Part shown: positions 18,705 through 27,728 of the stretch, piece by piece
Position numbering within the stretch: position 1 is the stretch's first letter
How the letters are laid out: each line of letters begins with the position of its first letter
Assembly (NCBI RefSeq): GCF_901482695.1
Contig: NZ_LR590484.1
Coordinates: forward strand, 248,001 to 312,000
Length of the DNA: 64,000 nucleotides
Direction of reading: 5' to 3'
Source of the DNA: Sphingobacterium thalpophilum
Lineage (GTDB): Bacteria; Bacteroidota; Bacteroidia; Sphingobacteriales; Sphingobacteriaceae
Position numbers and translations under genes: made by a program
The notes under the pieces: generated by a model
Told to the model about the DNA's origin: nothing
The model's input: only the letters and a program-made list of their open reading frames with translations
Database searches by the model: none

Positions 18705-19361
18705 TCATTCTTTCAATGGTTTTACTTTTACTTCTTCTAATAGTTTTTCGGTTAAGATGCTTCTCTCATAAATTGCTTGATGAAAATCGCTAAGCTTATT
18801 TAACAGTCTTATTAATTCCATTTTTTCTATATAAGTCAAGTCTCCTGTTACGAGCTGGGTTGCATGCCGTATTTTTTCCATCCTTCCATCTAACGCCAAC
18901 AAACCTTTATCGGTAATATGGATCATTTTGCTGCGCCGATCAGTCTCTGAGTCCTGCTGAGCTACCCAACCTTGCTTAATCAGGCGATTTATAATTGCCA
19001 TACCAACAGGCTTCTCATGAATATTTCTTTTGATTAATTCCATTTTTGTCATTTCACCGAATGATCTTAATACAATCAGGTATATAAACTCTTCCTGGGT
19101 CGAAAACTCTGATCCCCAAATGGCTGCCTTTGAATAGCTCTTCGCAAATCTATTCATATGGACAATTAACGTACTGATCACACTCTCCGGACTTCGCCCT
19201 TTTTCTTTTCCCTCCCAATCAGGTTCTTCTATCAGCCCTCTATCACTGTCGCCTACCCACTGCCTAAATCCTTCTGCATTATTAGGGTAGCGTTCGTTCA
19301 AATTTTCGTACTCAAACCGTTCAAGTAATGCAAGTACTTCCTTTAAAAGTGTATACTTCAT
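18705..19361 (-). CDS. MarR-family transcriptional regulator of the carotenoid operon
   Basis: The 218-residue protein has a winged HTH typical of MarR: EEFIYLIVLRSFGEMTKMELIKRN, EKPVGMAIINRLIKQGWV as recognition helix and QQDSETDRRSKMIHITDKG as wing. An N-terminal extension of about 65 residues, rich in charged and aromatic residues, is longer than usual for MarR and may be a ligand or dimerisation element. It is the first gene upstream of crtI on the same strand, so control of carotenoid synthesis is a strong contextual inference. Two palindromes sit in its own upstream region, suggesting autoregulation. Confidence 0.87.
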   Translation of the reverse strand: MKYTLLKEVLALLERFEYENLNERYPNNAEGFRQWVGDSDRGLIEEPDWEGKEKGRSPESVISTLIVHMNRFAKSYSKAAIWGSEFSTQEEFIYLIVLRSFGEMTKMELIKRNIHEKPVGMAIINRLIKQGWVAQQDSETDRRSKMIHITDKGLLALDGRMEKIRHATQLVTGDLTYIEKMELIRLLNKLSDFHQAIYERSILTEKLLEEVKVKPLKE

Positions 19362-19388
19362 CTTTTCAAATTAGAACATAAATATACT

Positions 19389-19408
19389 AAAAATTGTTTC
19401 AAATTTTT
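19389..19408. promoter_or_regulatory. Palindrome upstream of the MarR/crt operon (candidate operator 1)
   Basis: AAAAATT at 19389-19395 and AATTTTT at 19402-19408 form a 7-bp dyad around a 6-nt centre. It lies 28 nt before the MarR start codon. Size and place fit a MarR-family binding site. Confidence 0.4.
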
Positions 19409-19423
19409 ATAATAAACTTATAT

Positions 19424-19441
19424 AAGTATATTTTTATACTT
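19424..19441. promoter_or_regulatory. Palindrome upstream of the MarR/crt operon (candidate operator 2)
   Basis: AAGTATA at 19424-19430 and TATACTT at 19435-19441 form a perfect 7-bp dyad with a 4-nt centre, 18 bp in all. It is 63 nt before the MarR start. The sequence is very AT-rich, so chance is possible. Confidence 0.45.
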
Positions 19442-19716
19442 CATTAATACTTCACAATACTGTCTGATCGGAATAAAACCGATATATATCTTTAAAAAAG
19501 CCCTTCCTTCGCCTCCCTTGTCGGGTAAGTATCCTACTATATCGCCATCGTAATGCGGCTAAGCCATCCACTGAGCTTTAAATAAGTTGCATTTAAATAT
19601 TTGGATCAGATAGGTTGTAGTCAGTTTATTTATTTCATTTGACCAGTCATCATTGTTACACAATAACTAAAACACTTATTTGTTTTATGTGCCGGAGATT
19701 TATAAATTCGTATCCG

Positions 19717-20112
19717 ATGGAACAAAAAAGAAAAAATAACATCAATACAGTAGTAAGACAGTTTCTTACTATAGGGGCGGTTATCCTATTGTTTCTTTCT
19801 TCCTGTCCTATCAAAACCGGCATTAGGTCACTCATGGGCCTGCCCCAGAAGGTCGAACAGACTACTAATTCGAAAGGTTCGTTTATCGGAACCGGCTACC
19901 AAAACTGTTCGAGTTCGATCTTGACTGATGCTATGGTCCAAAAAGCGGGAATACAAGACAACGATCTGCTTCCTTCAGCAATATTAACCGTCCTTGTTTT
20001 ATTCTTCTGCCTCCGAGCGAGGATAAAGGAAGAATTTGTCCTTCCATACTGGAGGATCAAAAGCGTTACATCCCTACCCATCTTTCTGCGCCACCGCAAA
20101 CTGATCATTTAA
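19717..20112 (+). CDS. Small membrane protein of unknown function preceding the RND operon
   Basis: The frame is open from 19639, but MEQKRKNNINTVV at 19717 is the more natural start: a basic N-terminus before a hydrophobic helix (TIGAVILLFLSSCP, about 18-31). That helix ends in SSC, a possible lipobox. A second hydrophobic stretch is SAILTVLVLFFCL (about 90-102), and the tail ends PIFLRHRKLII. I do not recognise a family. A small TM protein also precedes the second RND operon at 33208, so the association may be functional. The gap to the TolC gene is 102 nt. Confidence 0.6.
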   Translation: MEQKRKNNINTVVRQFLTIGAVILLFLSSCPIKTGIRSLMGLPQKVEQTTNSKGSFIGTGYQNCSSSILTDAMVQKAGIQDNDLLPSAILTVLVLFFCLRARIKEEFVLPYWRIKSVTSLPIFLRHRKLII

Positions 20113-20214
20113 AATCCACATCCGCTCAAATTAATTTCCTATTGGCAGTGCCAATGGGCTGAACGTGTTTATTTTCCGTATTGATCACTTATCATATTCC
20201 AAAACTTTTATATT

Positions 20215-21594
20215 ATGGTCAATTATCATTTGGCTATCCTCATGACTTTTGCAGCCATTGGATCTGGATATACCTATGGGCAGCAGATCCCACAGACCTT
20301 GGGCCAGCTTTGGCCAAAAGTAGAAAAAACTTATGTTGGGCTTAAAGCGAAAAGTGCAGCTATAGAGTCTGCGCAGCTTGACGTCCGTGCAGTAAAAACA
20401 AATCGTCTTCCACAAGTAAAACTACAGGCCCAAAATACATATGGCACCTTTGAAGGTGCGGCTGGCGCATTTTTTCCGCAACCCGGCTTTTTCAACGTTT
20501 CGGGCAGTACGACAGGAACAGCCGGTTCCTCGGTTGCGGCCAATACATTTGGCTCTGCCACAGCCGAATGGGAGATTTTCTCTTTTGGAAAACTAAAAAA
20601 AGAATATCAAGCTGCCCAAACCATAGCCGAAAAACGTGACAGTGAACGGGCTGCTTCTATTTTAGAATTAAAAAAATCACTTGCCGAACGCTATATCACC
20701 TTGTTGTATGACCAAGTAAAGCTTAACTGGAACAATAAAAACGTACTGCGGCTCAATGAGATCCGCAAGCTGACTACCGGGCTTTCGAAGGCAGGAATCA
20801 GACCTGCGGCAGACAGCCTTCTCGCACTATCCTCATACAACCAATCATTGGGAAAAAACGAGCGCTTCACGGGGCTGAAAAATGCTGCATTGATTAAATT
20901 GACAGAGCTGTATGCTGAAGAGAATATGGATTATTCATCTTCCCTTATCCACTTTCTCGAGCCGGTTGCTTATTCAACAAAACACCTAGCTACAGTATAC
21001 GAAAGTCATCCTATTTTAACCGCCTTAGAGCATCAAGCGGACTACTTTTATTACCATAGTGAGATCCAGAGAAGAGCTGCTTTGCCATCTATTCGTATTT
21101 TGGGAGGCTATGCAATCAGGGGTAGCGGCATACATCCATCAGGACTAGTATCCGGCCGCTGGAACGACGGATTTTCCAATACGACAGCAAATTATCTGTT
21201 TGGTATCGGTGCAACGTGGAATATTACTGATCTCAAGTCAAATAGTCTACGACGCCAAGTCTATCGGAAAGATGCAGAGAGTATACGCCACCAACTTTCT
21301 CAATATCAACTGGCCATGCAATCCGACCTCAGCGCAGTGACTGCAAAAATCTTACAGCAATACAAACAAATCGAGAAGAGTTCCATCGCTATACAGCAGG
21401 CCGAGGAAGCTTACGAAATGTATCTCGCCAGGTATAAGAGCGGTCTGATAGCGTTAAGCGAAGTACTTCAGATCCGACAGCTACTCGAATCCGCTGAAAA
21501 CAGCCACATCGAGGCTGCAAAGCAGTATTGGATGCTGGTTGCTCATCAATCAGCATTGACAACAGATTTTGATTACCTCTTTAACAACTTATAA
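20215..21594 (+). CDS. TolC-family outer-membrane efflux channel (RND operon 1)
   Basis: The 459-residue protein has a signal peptide (MVNYHLAILMTFAAIGSGYTYG, cleaved before QQ) and no lipobox. It shows long coiled-coil helices typical of TolC: LKAKSAAIESAQLDVRAVK near the start and KDAESIRHQLSQYQLAMQSDLSA, EEAYEMYLARYKSGLIALSEVLQIRQLL in the second half, with two TolC repeats. It forms the trimeric channel for the pump encoded downstream. The gap to the permease is 11 nt, so they are co-transcribed. Confidence 0.88.
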   Translation: MVNYHLAILMTFAAIGSGYTYGQQIPQTLGQLWPKVEKTYVGLKAKSAAIESAQLDVRAVKTNRLPQVKLQAQNTYGTFEGAAGAFFPQPGFFNVSGSTTGTAGSSVAANTFGSATAEWEIFSFGKLKKEYQAAQTIAEKRDSERAASILELKKSLAERYITLLYDQVKLNWNNKNVLRLNEIRKLTTGLSKAGIRPAADSLLALSSYNQSLGKNERFTGLKNAALIKLTELYAEENMDYSSSLIHFLEPVAYSTKHLATVYESHPILTALEHQADYFYYHSEIQRRAALPSIRILGGYAIRGSGIHPSGLVSGRWNDGFSNTTANYLFGIGATWNITDLKSNSLRRQVYRKDAESIRHQLSQYQLAMQSDLSAVTAKILQQYKQIEKSSIAIQQAEEAYEMYLARYKSGLIALSEVLQIRQLLESAENSHIEAAKQYWMLVAHQSALTTDFDYLFNNL

Positions 21595-21605
21595 GCATCA
21601 GAAAA

Positions 21606-24600
21606 ATGAATATAATCAGATTTGCCTTGAGGAAGCCCATTTCAGTCATGATCGCCGTACTGGCAATTGTTTTCTTTTCCTACAGCACGATAAAAAAAAT
21701 AAATGTCGATATATTTCCGCGTGTCGAGCTTCCAGCAATGTACATAGCCATGCCATATGGAGGTCTGTCACCATCTTACATGGATGGATTTATGGCCAAC
21801 GAATTCCAAAAAGTACTGCTATTTGTCAACGGCGTCAAAAATATAGATTTTAAAAGTATTCAGGGATTGACAATGATGAAGCTGACCTTTTACCCTGGCA
21901 CGGATATGTCCCAGGCGGCTGGGGAAGTTTCAGCCTCCGTTTCCAGGGCGATGGGATTTTTACCTCCGGGAGCAGTACCTCCAATTGTTGTACGATTTGA
22001 TGGGAGTTCCCTGCCTGTTGGACAACTAGTTTTTGAAAGCGACCAAAGGTCCATCAATGAAATTCAGACACTGGTCCTGACCAAAATAAGGCCTATGTTT
22101 GTAGAGATCCCCGGTATCACCGCACCGGCACCGTTTGGCGGAAATGCCCGTACGATCGTTGTCAATATCAATCCTGAACTTATGCAGGCTACTGGTCTTA
22201 GCCCCGAAGATATTACCGCAGCAATAACAAAAAACAGCCTTCCCTCACCAGCAGGAAATATCCGTATCGGGGATAAAAATTTGATGGCACCAATTAATTC
22301 TATCGCACGAGGCCCCGAAGAGTTTCTCAACACGCCAATCAAATCCAACGGAAACAGGACCTTATATATCCGGGATGTTGCCACGGTACAAGACGCTGCA
22401 GACCAGACAACAGGCTACGCACTGATCAATGGAAAACGATCGGTATACCTTCCTGTAATCAAGAAAGCAGACGCCTCAACGCTTGAAGCCGTTAGAAATC
22501 TAAGAGAATCATTACCTAGGCTTAAAAATTTACTTCCAGAAGATGTGAAGATCAATTATGAATTTGATCAGTCAAAATACATTGAACGTTCACTTTCGAA
22601 CTTGATCCACGAAGGTATGTTAGGCGCTGTATTTACAGGGTTGATGATTCTTCTTTTCCTAGGGGATACCCGAGGAGCCATTATCGTTGTCTTGACCATA
22701 CCAATCGCAATTATGGCAGCTGTTATCGTCCTGTATCTTTTTGGACAGACGATTAATATCATGACCTTAAGTGGCCTGGCATTGTCCATCGGTATCCTTG
22801 TGGATGAAGCTACAGTAACTATCGAAAACATACACCAGCATATGGAAATGGGAAAACAAAAACCTCGCGCCATCCTGGATGCTTTGCTGGAAATATCCGT
22901 TCCAAAACTGCTTATTTTACTGTGCATACTTGCAGTGCTGACACCAGCATTTATAATGACGGGCATACCAAAAGACATGTTTGTACCCTTATCCATGGCT
23001 GTTGCCTTTGCCATGGTCGCCTCCTTCATTGCCTCACAGACATTCGTTCCCATCTTGGCTAACTGGATGATGAAAAGCAAGCCCCATTCAACAACTAGCA
23101 CAGCACATAAAAGAGCATTCTTTGAAAAATTCAGAATCAATTACACTTACAGAATACGGAAATGGACCAAACGTTCATCTTTGTTGGCTTTTATTTACGT
23201 ACTCATTTGTCTACCTATAATTGCAGTTCTGTTACCTGCAGTAGGCACTGATGTCATGCCGGTTTCCAACAACGGAGACTTTCAGATCCGTATACAGGCA
23301 CCCCAAGGTAGCCGTCTGGAAAAAACAGAGGAGATTGTACAACAGATCATGACGATTATCAGCAGAAAAGTGCCTGAAAATGGTATTAGCATTTCTTCCG
23401 CATTTGTTGGCCCTCAGCCGGCAGGTTCGCCGATCAATCCGATCTTCTTATTCACTAATTCTTCTCACGAAGCGGTACTGCAAGTCTCCATTGATCAGCA
23501 AGTGTATGCCGGTTCTATGGAGATACTGAAGGAAGATATCAGAAAAAGCGTGCAAAAGAACCATCCAGATCTAGCGTTTAATTTTGAGCCCATGGAACTG
23601 ACCGAGAAAATCATGGGACAAGGCGCGTTGACGCCAATTGAAGTAAAAGTGGGTGCCCCTCAACTCAGTAGCGCTTTCGAATTCGCGTCCAGAATACAAA
23701 AAAATCTCAAAAAAGTTTCTTATCTACGCGATGTGCGCATTATTGAACCAATTGCATACCCTACCTTGGAAATCGAGGTCAACCGCGATCTGGCAGGGCA
23801 ATTCGGATTAACAATGCAAGATATCACTCGCAGTCTTGTTGTCGCAACATCTTCTACCCGATTCACGGACAAAAATTTATGGGTGGACCCTAAATCTGGA
23901 TTGGTCTTTCAGGTCCAGGTGCAGATACCAGAAGCCGTGATATCATCGGAAGAAATCCTGCGTTCACTTCCTTTAAAAAAAGGAAGTGCAAGACCGGTCC
24001 TGGAAGATGTGGCGACATTGAAAAGAGTTACATCTCCTGCTCAGGTCAACCGTAAGGGGCCCAACCGTTATGTAACTATTGTTGCGAATCTTTATGGGAG
24101 AGATTTGGGGAGTGCCTCAAGTGCTGTAGACAAAGCCATCAAGGAAACTGGAGCACCGCCACGCGGTGTCACCGTATGGACAGAGGGCACACTACAACTA
24201 CTTAGCGAAACTTTAAAGAGCCTACTTGCTGGGTTAACGGTTGCCGTTGCCGTGATCTTCCTGATGCTCACAGCGTATTATCAGTCGTTCAAAGTGTCAC
24301 TAATTATCTTATCTGTATTGCCGGCAGTCATTGGCGGAAGTCTAATAGCCTTATATCTGACCAATAGTACGCTTAATCTACAGTCCTATATGGGCATAAT
24401 CATGTCCATCGGAGTGTCGGTCTCTAATGCTGTCCTGATGGTGAACCAAGCCGAGTTTTACCGGAAAAGCCTGCTTCTCAAACCAGATAATGCCGCGAGA
24501 CTGGCAGCTTCTTCACGTTTAAGGCCGGTTTTGATGACAGCTGCGGCGATGCTTGCAGGAATGCTACCCATGGCTATTGGTCTTGGAGACGGCGCAGAGC

Positions 24601-24779
24601 AGGTTGCTCCGCTTGGAAGAGCGGTTATCGGCGGATTGATAGCCTCCACAGTGACCATACTGCTCCTGGTACCGCATTTCTTTTCATCGCTCCTTTCACG
24701 CACCAAAACACACAGTCCTTCACTCGACCCTGATGATCAAGAAAGTCAATATTATAGTCAAATCAACTCGCAAAATTAA
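21606..24779 (+). CDS. RND efflux permease 1 (AcrB/MdtB-like, variant proton relay)
   Basis: The 1057-residue inner-membrane protein has the RND layout: TM1 at about 10-28, a large periplasmic loop, TM2-TM6 (about 335-490), a second loop and TM8-TM12 (about 865-1030). Typical motifs are present, including the RPVLMTAA segment holding the relay Arg (about 970). The TM4 pair that is Asp-Asp in AcrB is Asp400-Glu401 (GILVDEATV), and the TM10 Lys of AcrB (K940) is Ser940 (VSVSNAVL). This places it in a divergent RND subgroup rather than the AcrB branch. The substrate is unknown. The adaptor gene starts 1 nt after its stop. Confidence 0.9.
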   Translation: MNIIRFALRKPISVMIAVLAIVFFSYSTIKKINVDIFPRVELPAMYIAMPYGGLSPSYMDGFMANEFQKVLLFVNGVKNIDFKSIQGLTMMKLTFYPGTDMSQAAGEVSASVSRAMGFLPPGAVPPIVVRFDGSSLPVGQLVFESDQRSINEIQTLVLTKIRPMFVEIPGITAPAPFGGNARTIVVNINPELMQATGLSPEDITAAITKNSLPSPAGNIRIGDKNLMAPINSIARGPEEFLNTPIKSNGNRTLYIRDVATVQDAADQTTGYALINGKRSVYLPVIKKADASTLEAVRNLRESLPRLKNLLPEDVKINYEFDQSKYIERSLSNLIHEGMLGAVFTGLMILLFLGDTRGAIIVVLTIPIAIMAAVIVLYLFGQTINIMTLSGLALSIGILVDEATVTIENIHQHMEMGKQKPRAILDALLEISVPKLLILLCILAVLTPAFIMTGIPKDMFVPLSMAVAFAMVASFIASQTFVPILANWMMKSKPHSTTSTAHKRAFFEKFRINYTYRIRKWTKRSSLLAFIYVLICLPIIAVLLPAVGTDVMPVSNNGDFQIRIQAPQGSRLEKTEEIVQQIMTIISRKVPENGISISSAFVGPQPAGSPINPIFLFTNSSHEAVLQVSIDQQVYAGSMEILKEDIRKSVQKNHPDLAFNFEPMELTEKIMGQGALTPIEVKVGAPQLSSAFEFASRIQKNLKKVSYLRDVRIIEPIAYPTLEIEVNRDLAGQFGLTMQDITRSLVVATSSTRFTDKNLWVDPKSGLVFQVQVQIPEAVISSEEILRSLPLKKGSARPVLEDVATLKRVTSPAQVNRKGPNRYVTIVANLYGRDLGSASSAVDKAIKETGAPPRGVTVWTEGTLQLLSETLKSLLAGLTVAVAVIFLMLTAYYQSFKVSLIILSVLPAVIGGSLIALYLTNSTLNLQSYMGIIMSIGVSVSNAVLMVNQAEFYRKSLLLKPDNAARLAASSRLRPVLMTAAAMLAGMLPMAIGLGDGAEQVAPLGRAVIGGLIASTVTILLLVPHFFSSLLSRTKTHSPSLDPDDQESQYYSQINSQN

Positions 24780-24780
24780 C

Positions 24781-25881
24781 ATGAAAAATAAAAAAATATT
24801 TACTCCGCTAATCGGAACAGTATGCTTATTTATAGTCCTGCATTTTGTATTCACTTCCTGCTCCCAGCCGGAAGCGGTTGCCCCTTCCATCAAGGAAAGC
24901 AACAAAGAAGAACAAGCCCTGTCCAAAACAATTGCTGTCAAATTTGACAACCCTGAATATGAAATTTCGCTGCCTGGAGAACTGCATCCTTACGAACAAG
25001 TGGCGATTCATGCCAAAGTCACAGGTTTTGTGAAACAGCTCCTCGTTGACCGTGGCACGTTTGTAAAAAAAGGCCAGTTACTCGCAGTACTGGAAGCACC
25101 TGAACTGGATCAACGTTTAAATGCTGACAAGTCTGCAGAGCAGAAGTTGTACAGCGATTACCTTTTTACCAAACAAGCCTATGAACGGCTCAAACAAGCC
25201 GCGCTCACGAGTGGTGCCGTGGCTGAAATTGAGCTCGATAAAAGTAAAAGTGCGATGGAAAGTGCACTGGCGACATACAACGCGGCAAAATCAGGCACAG
25301 CAGGAACAATTCAAATGCGTGACTACCTCAACATCAGAGCGCCATTTGACGGCATAATTACGGACAAAAATGTGTCTGTTGGTGCTTTGGTGGGTGTAAA
25401 TTCCGGAGAACCTTTATTAATGATTGCTCAGGGCGACCGTCTAAGACTAACGGTATCCTTACCAGAAAAACACGCTGCTTCAGTTCATCGCGGCACACAG
25501 GCTATCTTTACGGCCAGCTCCAGACCGGGAGAGCAATTTAGCGCAAAACTATCTAGATCTTCCACTTTGCTGGATCGGCAAGACCGGTCACTCACCATCG
25601 AGTTTGACGTTCCGAATCATGACGGGCGCCTGCAAGGAGGAGACTATGCTCAGGTCAAACTGCGTTTAAAAAGGAAAACCTCAACCAGTTGGGTACCCCA
25701 AAAAAGTATTGTCCGCGCACAATCAGGGACCTTTTTATTCACCGTCGTCCAAGGGCAAATAAAAAAGGTAATGGTTAAAGAAGGAATCCAAAGAGACAGT
25801 CTGACAGAAGTTTTTGGCCAGTTAAAAGAGGGAGATATGGTATTATCGGCACCGTCAGAAGAGACCCAGGCAGTAAACTAA
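24781..25881 (+). CDS. RND efflux periplasmic adaptor, lipoprotein (RND operon 1)
   Basis: The 366-residue protein starts at 24781 (the frame is open from 24733, but that overlaps the permease). A signal peptide ends in FTSC, a lipobox with Cys at about residue 23. The barrel-sandwich lipoyl halves are seen: HAKVTGFVKQLLVDRGTFVKKGQLLAVLEAP and YLNIRAPFDGIITDKNVSVGALV. An alpha-hairpin (about 100-175) lies between them, then the beta-barrel and membrane-proximal domains. It links permease and TolC channel. Gene order OMP-permease-adaptor is unusual compared with the adaptor-first order of the second operon here. Confidence 0.9.
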   Translation: MKNKKIFTPLIGTVCLFIVLHFVFTSCSQPEAVAPSIKESNKEEQALSKTIAVKFDNPEYEISLPGELHPYEQVAIHAKVTGFVKQLLVDRGTFVKKGQLLAVLEAPELDQRLNADKSAEQKLYSDYLFTKQAYERLKQAALTSGAVAEIELDKSKSAMESALATYNAAKSGTAGTIQMRDYLNIRAPFDGIITDKNVSVGALVGVNSGEPLLMIAQGDRLRLTVSLPEKHAASVHRGTQAIFTASSRPGEQFSAKLSRSSTLLDRQDRSLTIEFDVPNHDGRLQGGDYAQVKLRLKRKTSTSWVPQKSIVRAQSGTFLFTVVQGQIKKVMVKEGIQRDSLTEVFGQLKEGDMVLSAPSEETQAVN

Positions 25882-25895
25882 CATAGCTAGAACAA

Positions 25896-25934
25896 CCCAG
25901 TCCCGCACGCCACTTTGTGACATGCGGGACTGGG
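25896..25934 (+). terminator. Strong hairpin after RND operon 1
   Basis: CCCAGTCCCGCA at 25896-25907 pairs perfectly with TGCGGGACTGGG at 25923-25934 over a 15-nt loop, 14 nt after the adaptor stop. No U-tract follows, but stem strength and place fit a terminator or 3'-end stabiliser. Confidence 0.65.
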
Positions 25935-25952
25935 CATGGTCAAGCAATTGCC

Positions 25953-25986
25953 AAGGCGTGAGATCCAGCAGTAATCCCACGCCTTT
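25953..25986 (+). terminator. Second hairpin after RND operon 1
   Basis: AAGGCGTG at 25953-25960 pairs with CACGCCTT at 25978-25985, followed by T. It is a tandem back-up to the hairpin just upstream. The remaining intergenic sequence to 26252 shows no gene. Confidence 0.45.
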
Positions 25987-26252
25987 CGATCAACCATCTA
26001 TGTCTGAAGTTTTTAAGGTCATGTGCCGAAGTCTTGCATAAAATACCTTATTTTTACGGTATATAAAAGGTGACAACCAACCTCCGATTGGACTGGCAAA
26101 CAACCTAACTGTTAGAAACCTTCAGAAGTGTTTGTGATAAGCTCAATGACAAAAGACAGAAATATAGATCAGTCATAGCTTTATGAGACTAGCGATTTTG
26201 ATGCGATTAACGAAATGAGACACAACTTTACGTTATTATTTGAAACACGATT

Positions 26253-26684
26253 ATGTTACATAAAACTTTTATTCTAATTTGCTTGATCTGCGCATTAACC
26301 ATTTGCTGCTCGCCACAGAAAGTGATCGAACGTGCCGGCAGCAGACATATTGAACTCACCGAGGGGCAAGAAAGTCCAGTGAAAGGATCTCCCATACGTG
26401 TCAAATTCAAAGGTATTTCGGAAGATAGCCGTTGCCCCCAAGGGGCAAATTGTATTTGGGCAGGAGTTGCAGTTGCTCAGATCGAAATAAGGGATCAATC
26501 AGCGGAGCCTGTCATATTGGATCTTGCGACAACCGACTTACAGCAAAGCGGGTATCAGAAATCAGCAATATATAAGAGTTATAGCTTTTCGTTACTGAGT
26601 GTTGATCCTTACCCTACTCAACAGCATGCCGTGCACACGCTTAAAGGAAAATACAAAATTGCCATTACGGTACAAAAGCAGTAA
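26253..26684 (+). CDS. Hypothetical lipoprotein with conserved Cys motif
   Basis: The 143-residue protein has a signal peptide with a lipobox-like end (ALTICC, Cys about 15-16). The mature part contains EGQESPVKGSPIRVKFKGISEDSRCPQGANCIWAG-type organisation: the pattern DSRCP-x2-A-x-CIWAG (about 58-70) recurs in small Bacteroidota lipoproteins of unknown role, where the two cysteines could form a disulfide. The rest is beta-rich, ending YKIAITVQKQ. It is probably a periplasm-facing membrane lipoprotein. It is convergent with the DUF1080 gene. Confidence 0.72.
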   Translation: MLHKTFILICLICALTICCSPQKVIERAGSRHIELTEGQESPVKGSPIRVKFKGISEDSRCPQGANCIWAGVAVAQIEIRDQSAEPVILDLATTDLQQSGYQKSAIYKSYSFSLLSVDPYPTQQHAVHTLKGKYKIAITVQKQ

Positions 26685-26709
26685 CTGTGGAATAGATCAA
26701 AACATAAAA

Positions 26710-27510
26710 TTATTTTTTTGGTTTTGGGAGCTCTTTAATCCAGATATTTTTAAAGTCTATGGGCTGCCCCTCACTTTGCAATGCTATAAATCCACTGCTC
26801 AGCAGTTTGCCGTCAATCTTAATTTTAGGGTCGTAGCCATTGGCAACTCCCCCACCGATTTGAGGTTTTGAATATTGCAGGACAGTATCACCATTAATGA
26901 TATGTTTGATCAACGAATCACCGAGCACGATCAATTCTCCGCGTACCCATTGGTCTCCATCAAAAGTCTCAGAAGTCGAATTTAAACAATGCGAAGCAGC
27001 AATCTCCCCTTGGTATACAACATTGGTCCCGGGAGAGCACATATTACCTGTGGGTCTTGGCTGTCCATCTCCCAGTCCTCCCAAAAGTTGCATCTCGATG
27101 GAAATAGGCCAATCTTGCTCCTTCAATATGGTTCTGGGATCTTGAGAATGAAACATAATACCGCTATTACGTAATGTATAGGATGGTGCTCCCCGATGAA
27201 GATCACCCACAAAGCGGTACTCAAATTTTAAATGATAATGCGAAAACGGTGTGTTATAATACAAATGACCAAACTGATCATTGAAATCGCCATACTGATC
27301 ATACCTGATCTTAATCATGCCCTCCTCAACCCTAAAGGTACGACCGTAATTTACACCAAAGTCATGATGGTGAATTTTGACAAACCAATTGTGAACATCC
27401 TTGCCATTGAATAGAGGCTTCCACCCGTTATCGTCACGCGGGCCCTTCATTCCGGAACAGCTCCCGAAAATAAAACCCGTAACTAAAATTGCAATAAAAA
27501 ATCTCTTCAT
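26710..27510 (-). CDS. DUF1080 (3-keto-disaccharide hydrolase fold) lipoprotein
   Basis: The chosen start gives 266 residues, MKRFFIAILVTGFIFGSC, a lipoprotein signal with lipobox FGSC; the frame is open to 27558 but the extension lacks signal features. The mature protein has the DUF1080 jelly roll: GWKPLFNGKDVHNW, EGMIKIRYD, FSHYHLKFEYRF, RNSGIMFHSQDP and SIEMQLLGG, with the late PIDFKNIWIKEL strand. The family includes 3-keto-glycoside hydrolases and concanavalin-like carbohydrate-active proteins. No 3-dehydrogenase gene is adjacent, though a Gfo/Idh/MocA gene lies at 61 kb. Substrate is unknown. Confidence 0.88.
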   Translation of the reverse strand: MKRFFIAILVTGFIFGSCSGMKGPRDDNGWKPLFNGKDVHNWFVKIHHHDFGVNYGRTFRVEEGMIKIRYDQYGDFNDQFGHLYYNTPFSHYHLKFEYRFVGDLHRGAPSYTLRNSGIMFHSQDPRTILKEQDWPISIEMQLLGGLGDGQPRPTGNMCSPGTNVVYQGEIAASHCLNSTSETFDGDQWVRGELIVLGDSLIKHIINGDTVLQYSKPQIGGGVANGYDPKIKIDGKLLSSGFIALQSEGQPIDFKNIWIKELPKPKK

Positions 27511-27728
27511 TTGAAAAGTCATTAGTTTAAACTGGAAAGTAGACCACAAGATATTCAATTAAAGGTTGCCCGTCAAGTTTTTCTCTGCAGATCAACCGGC
27601 TTTAGCCATCAGCTGGCAGAAAAAATCCATTATTGGAACATAAATGAGTACCTTCGATTGAAGAAGTGCGGGGATGACAAAAACATCCGCGCTTAATAAC
27701 TGTTTAATACCTAAGCGAGTACATTTTA

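Noticed and set aside
22064..23140. Two ORFs of 106 and 190 codons on the - strand inside the RND permease gene
   Set aside because: Methionine- and serine-rich antisense shadows of a strongly conserved permease frame.
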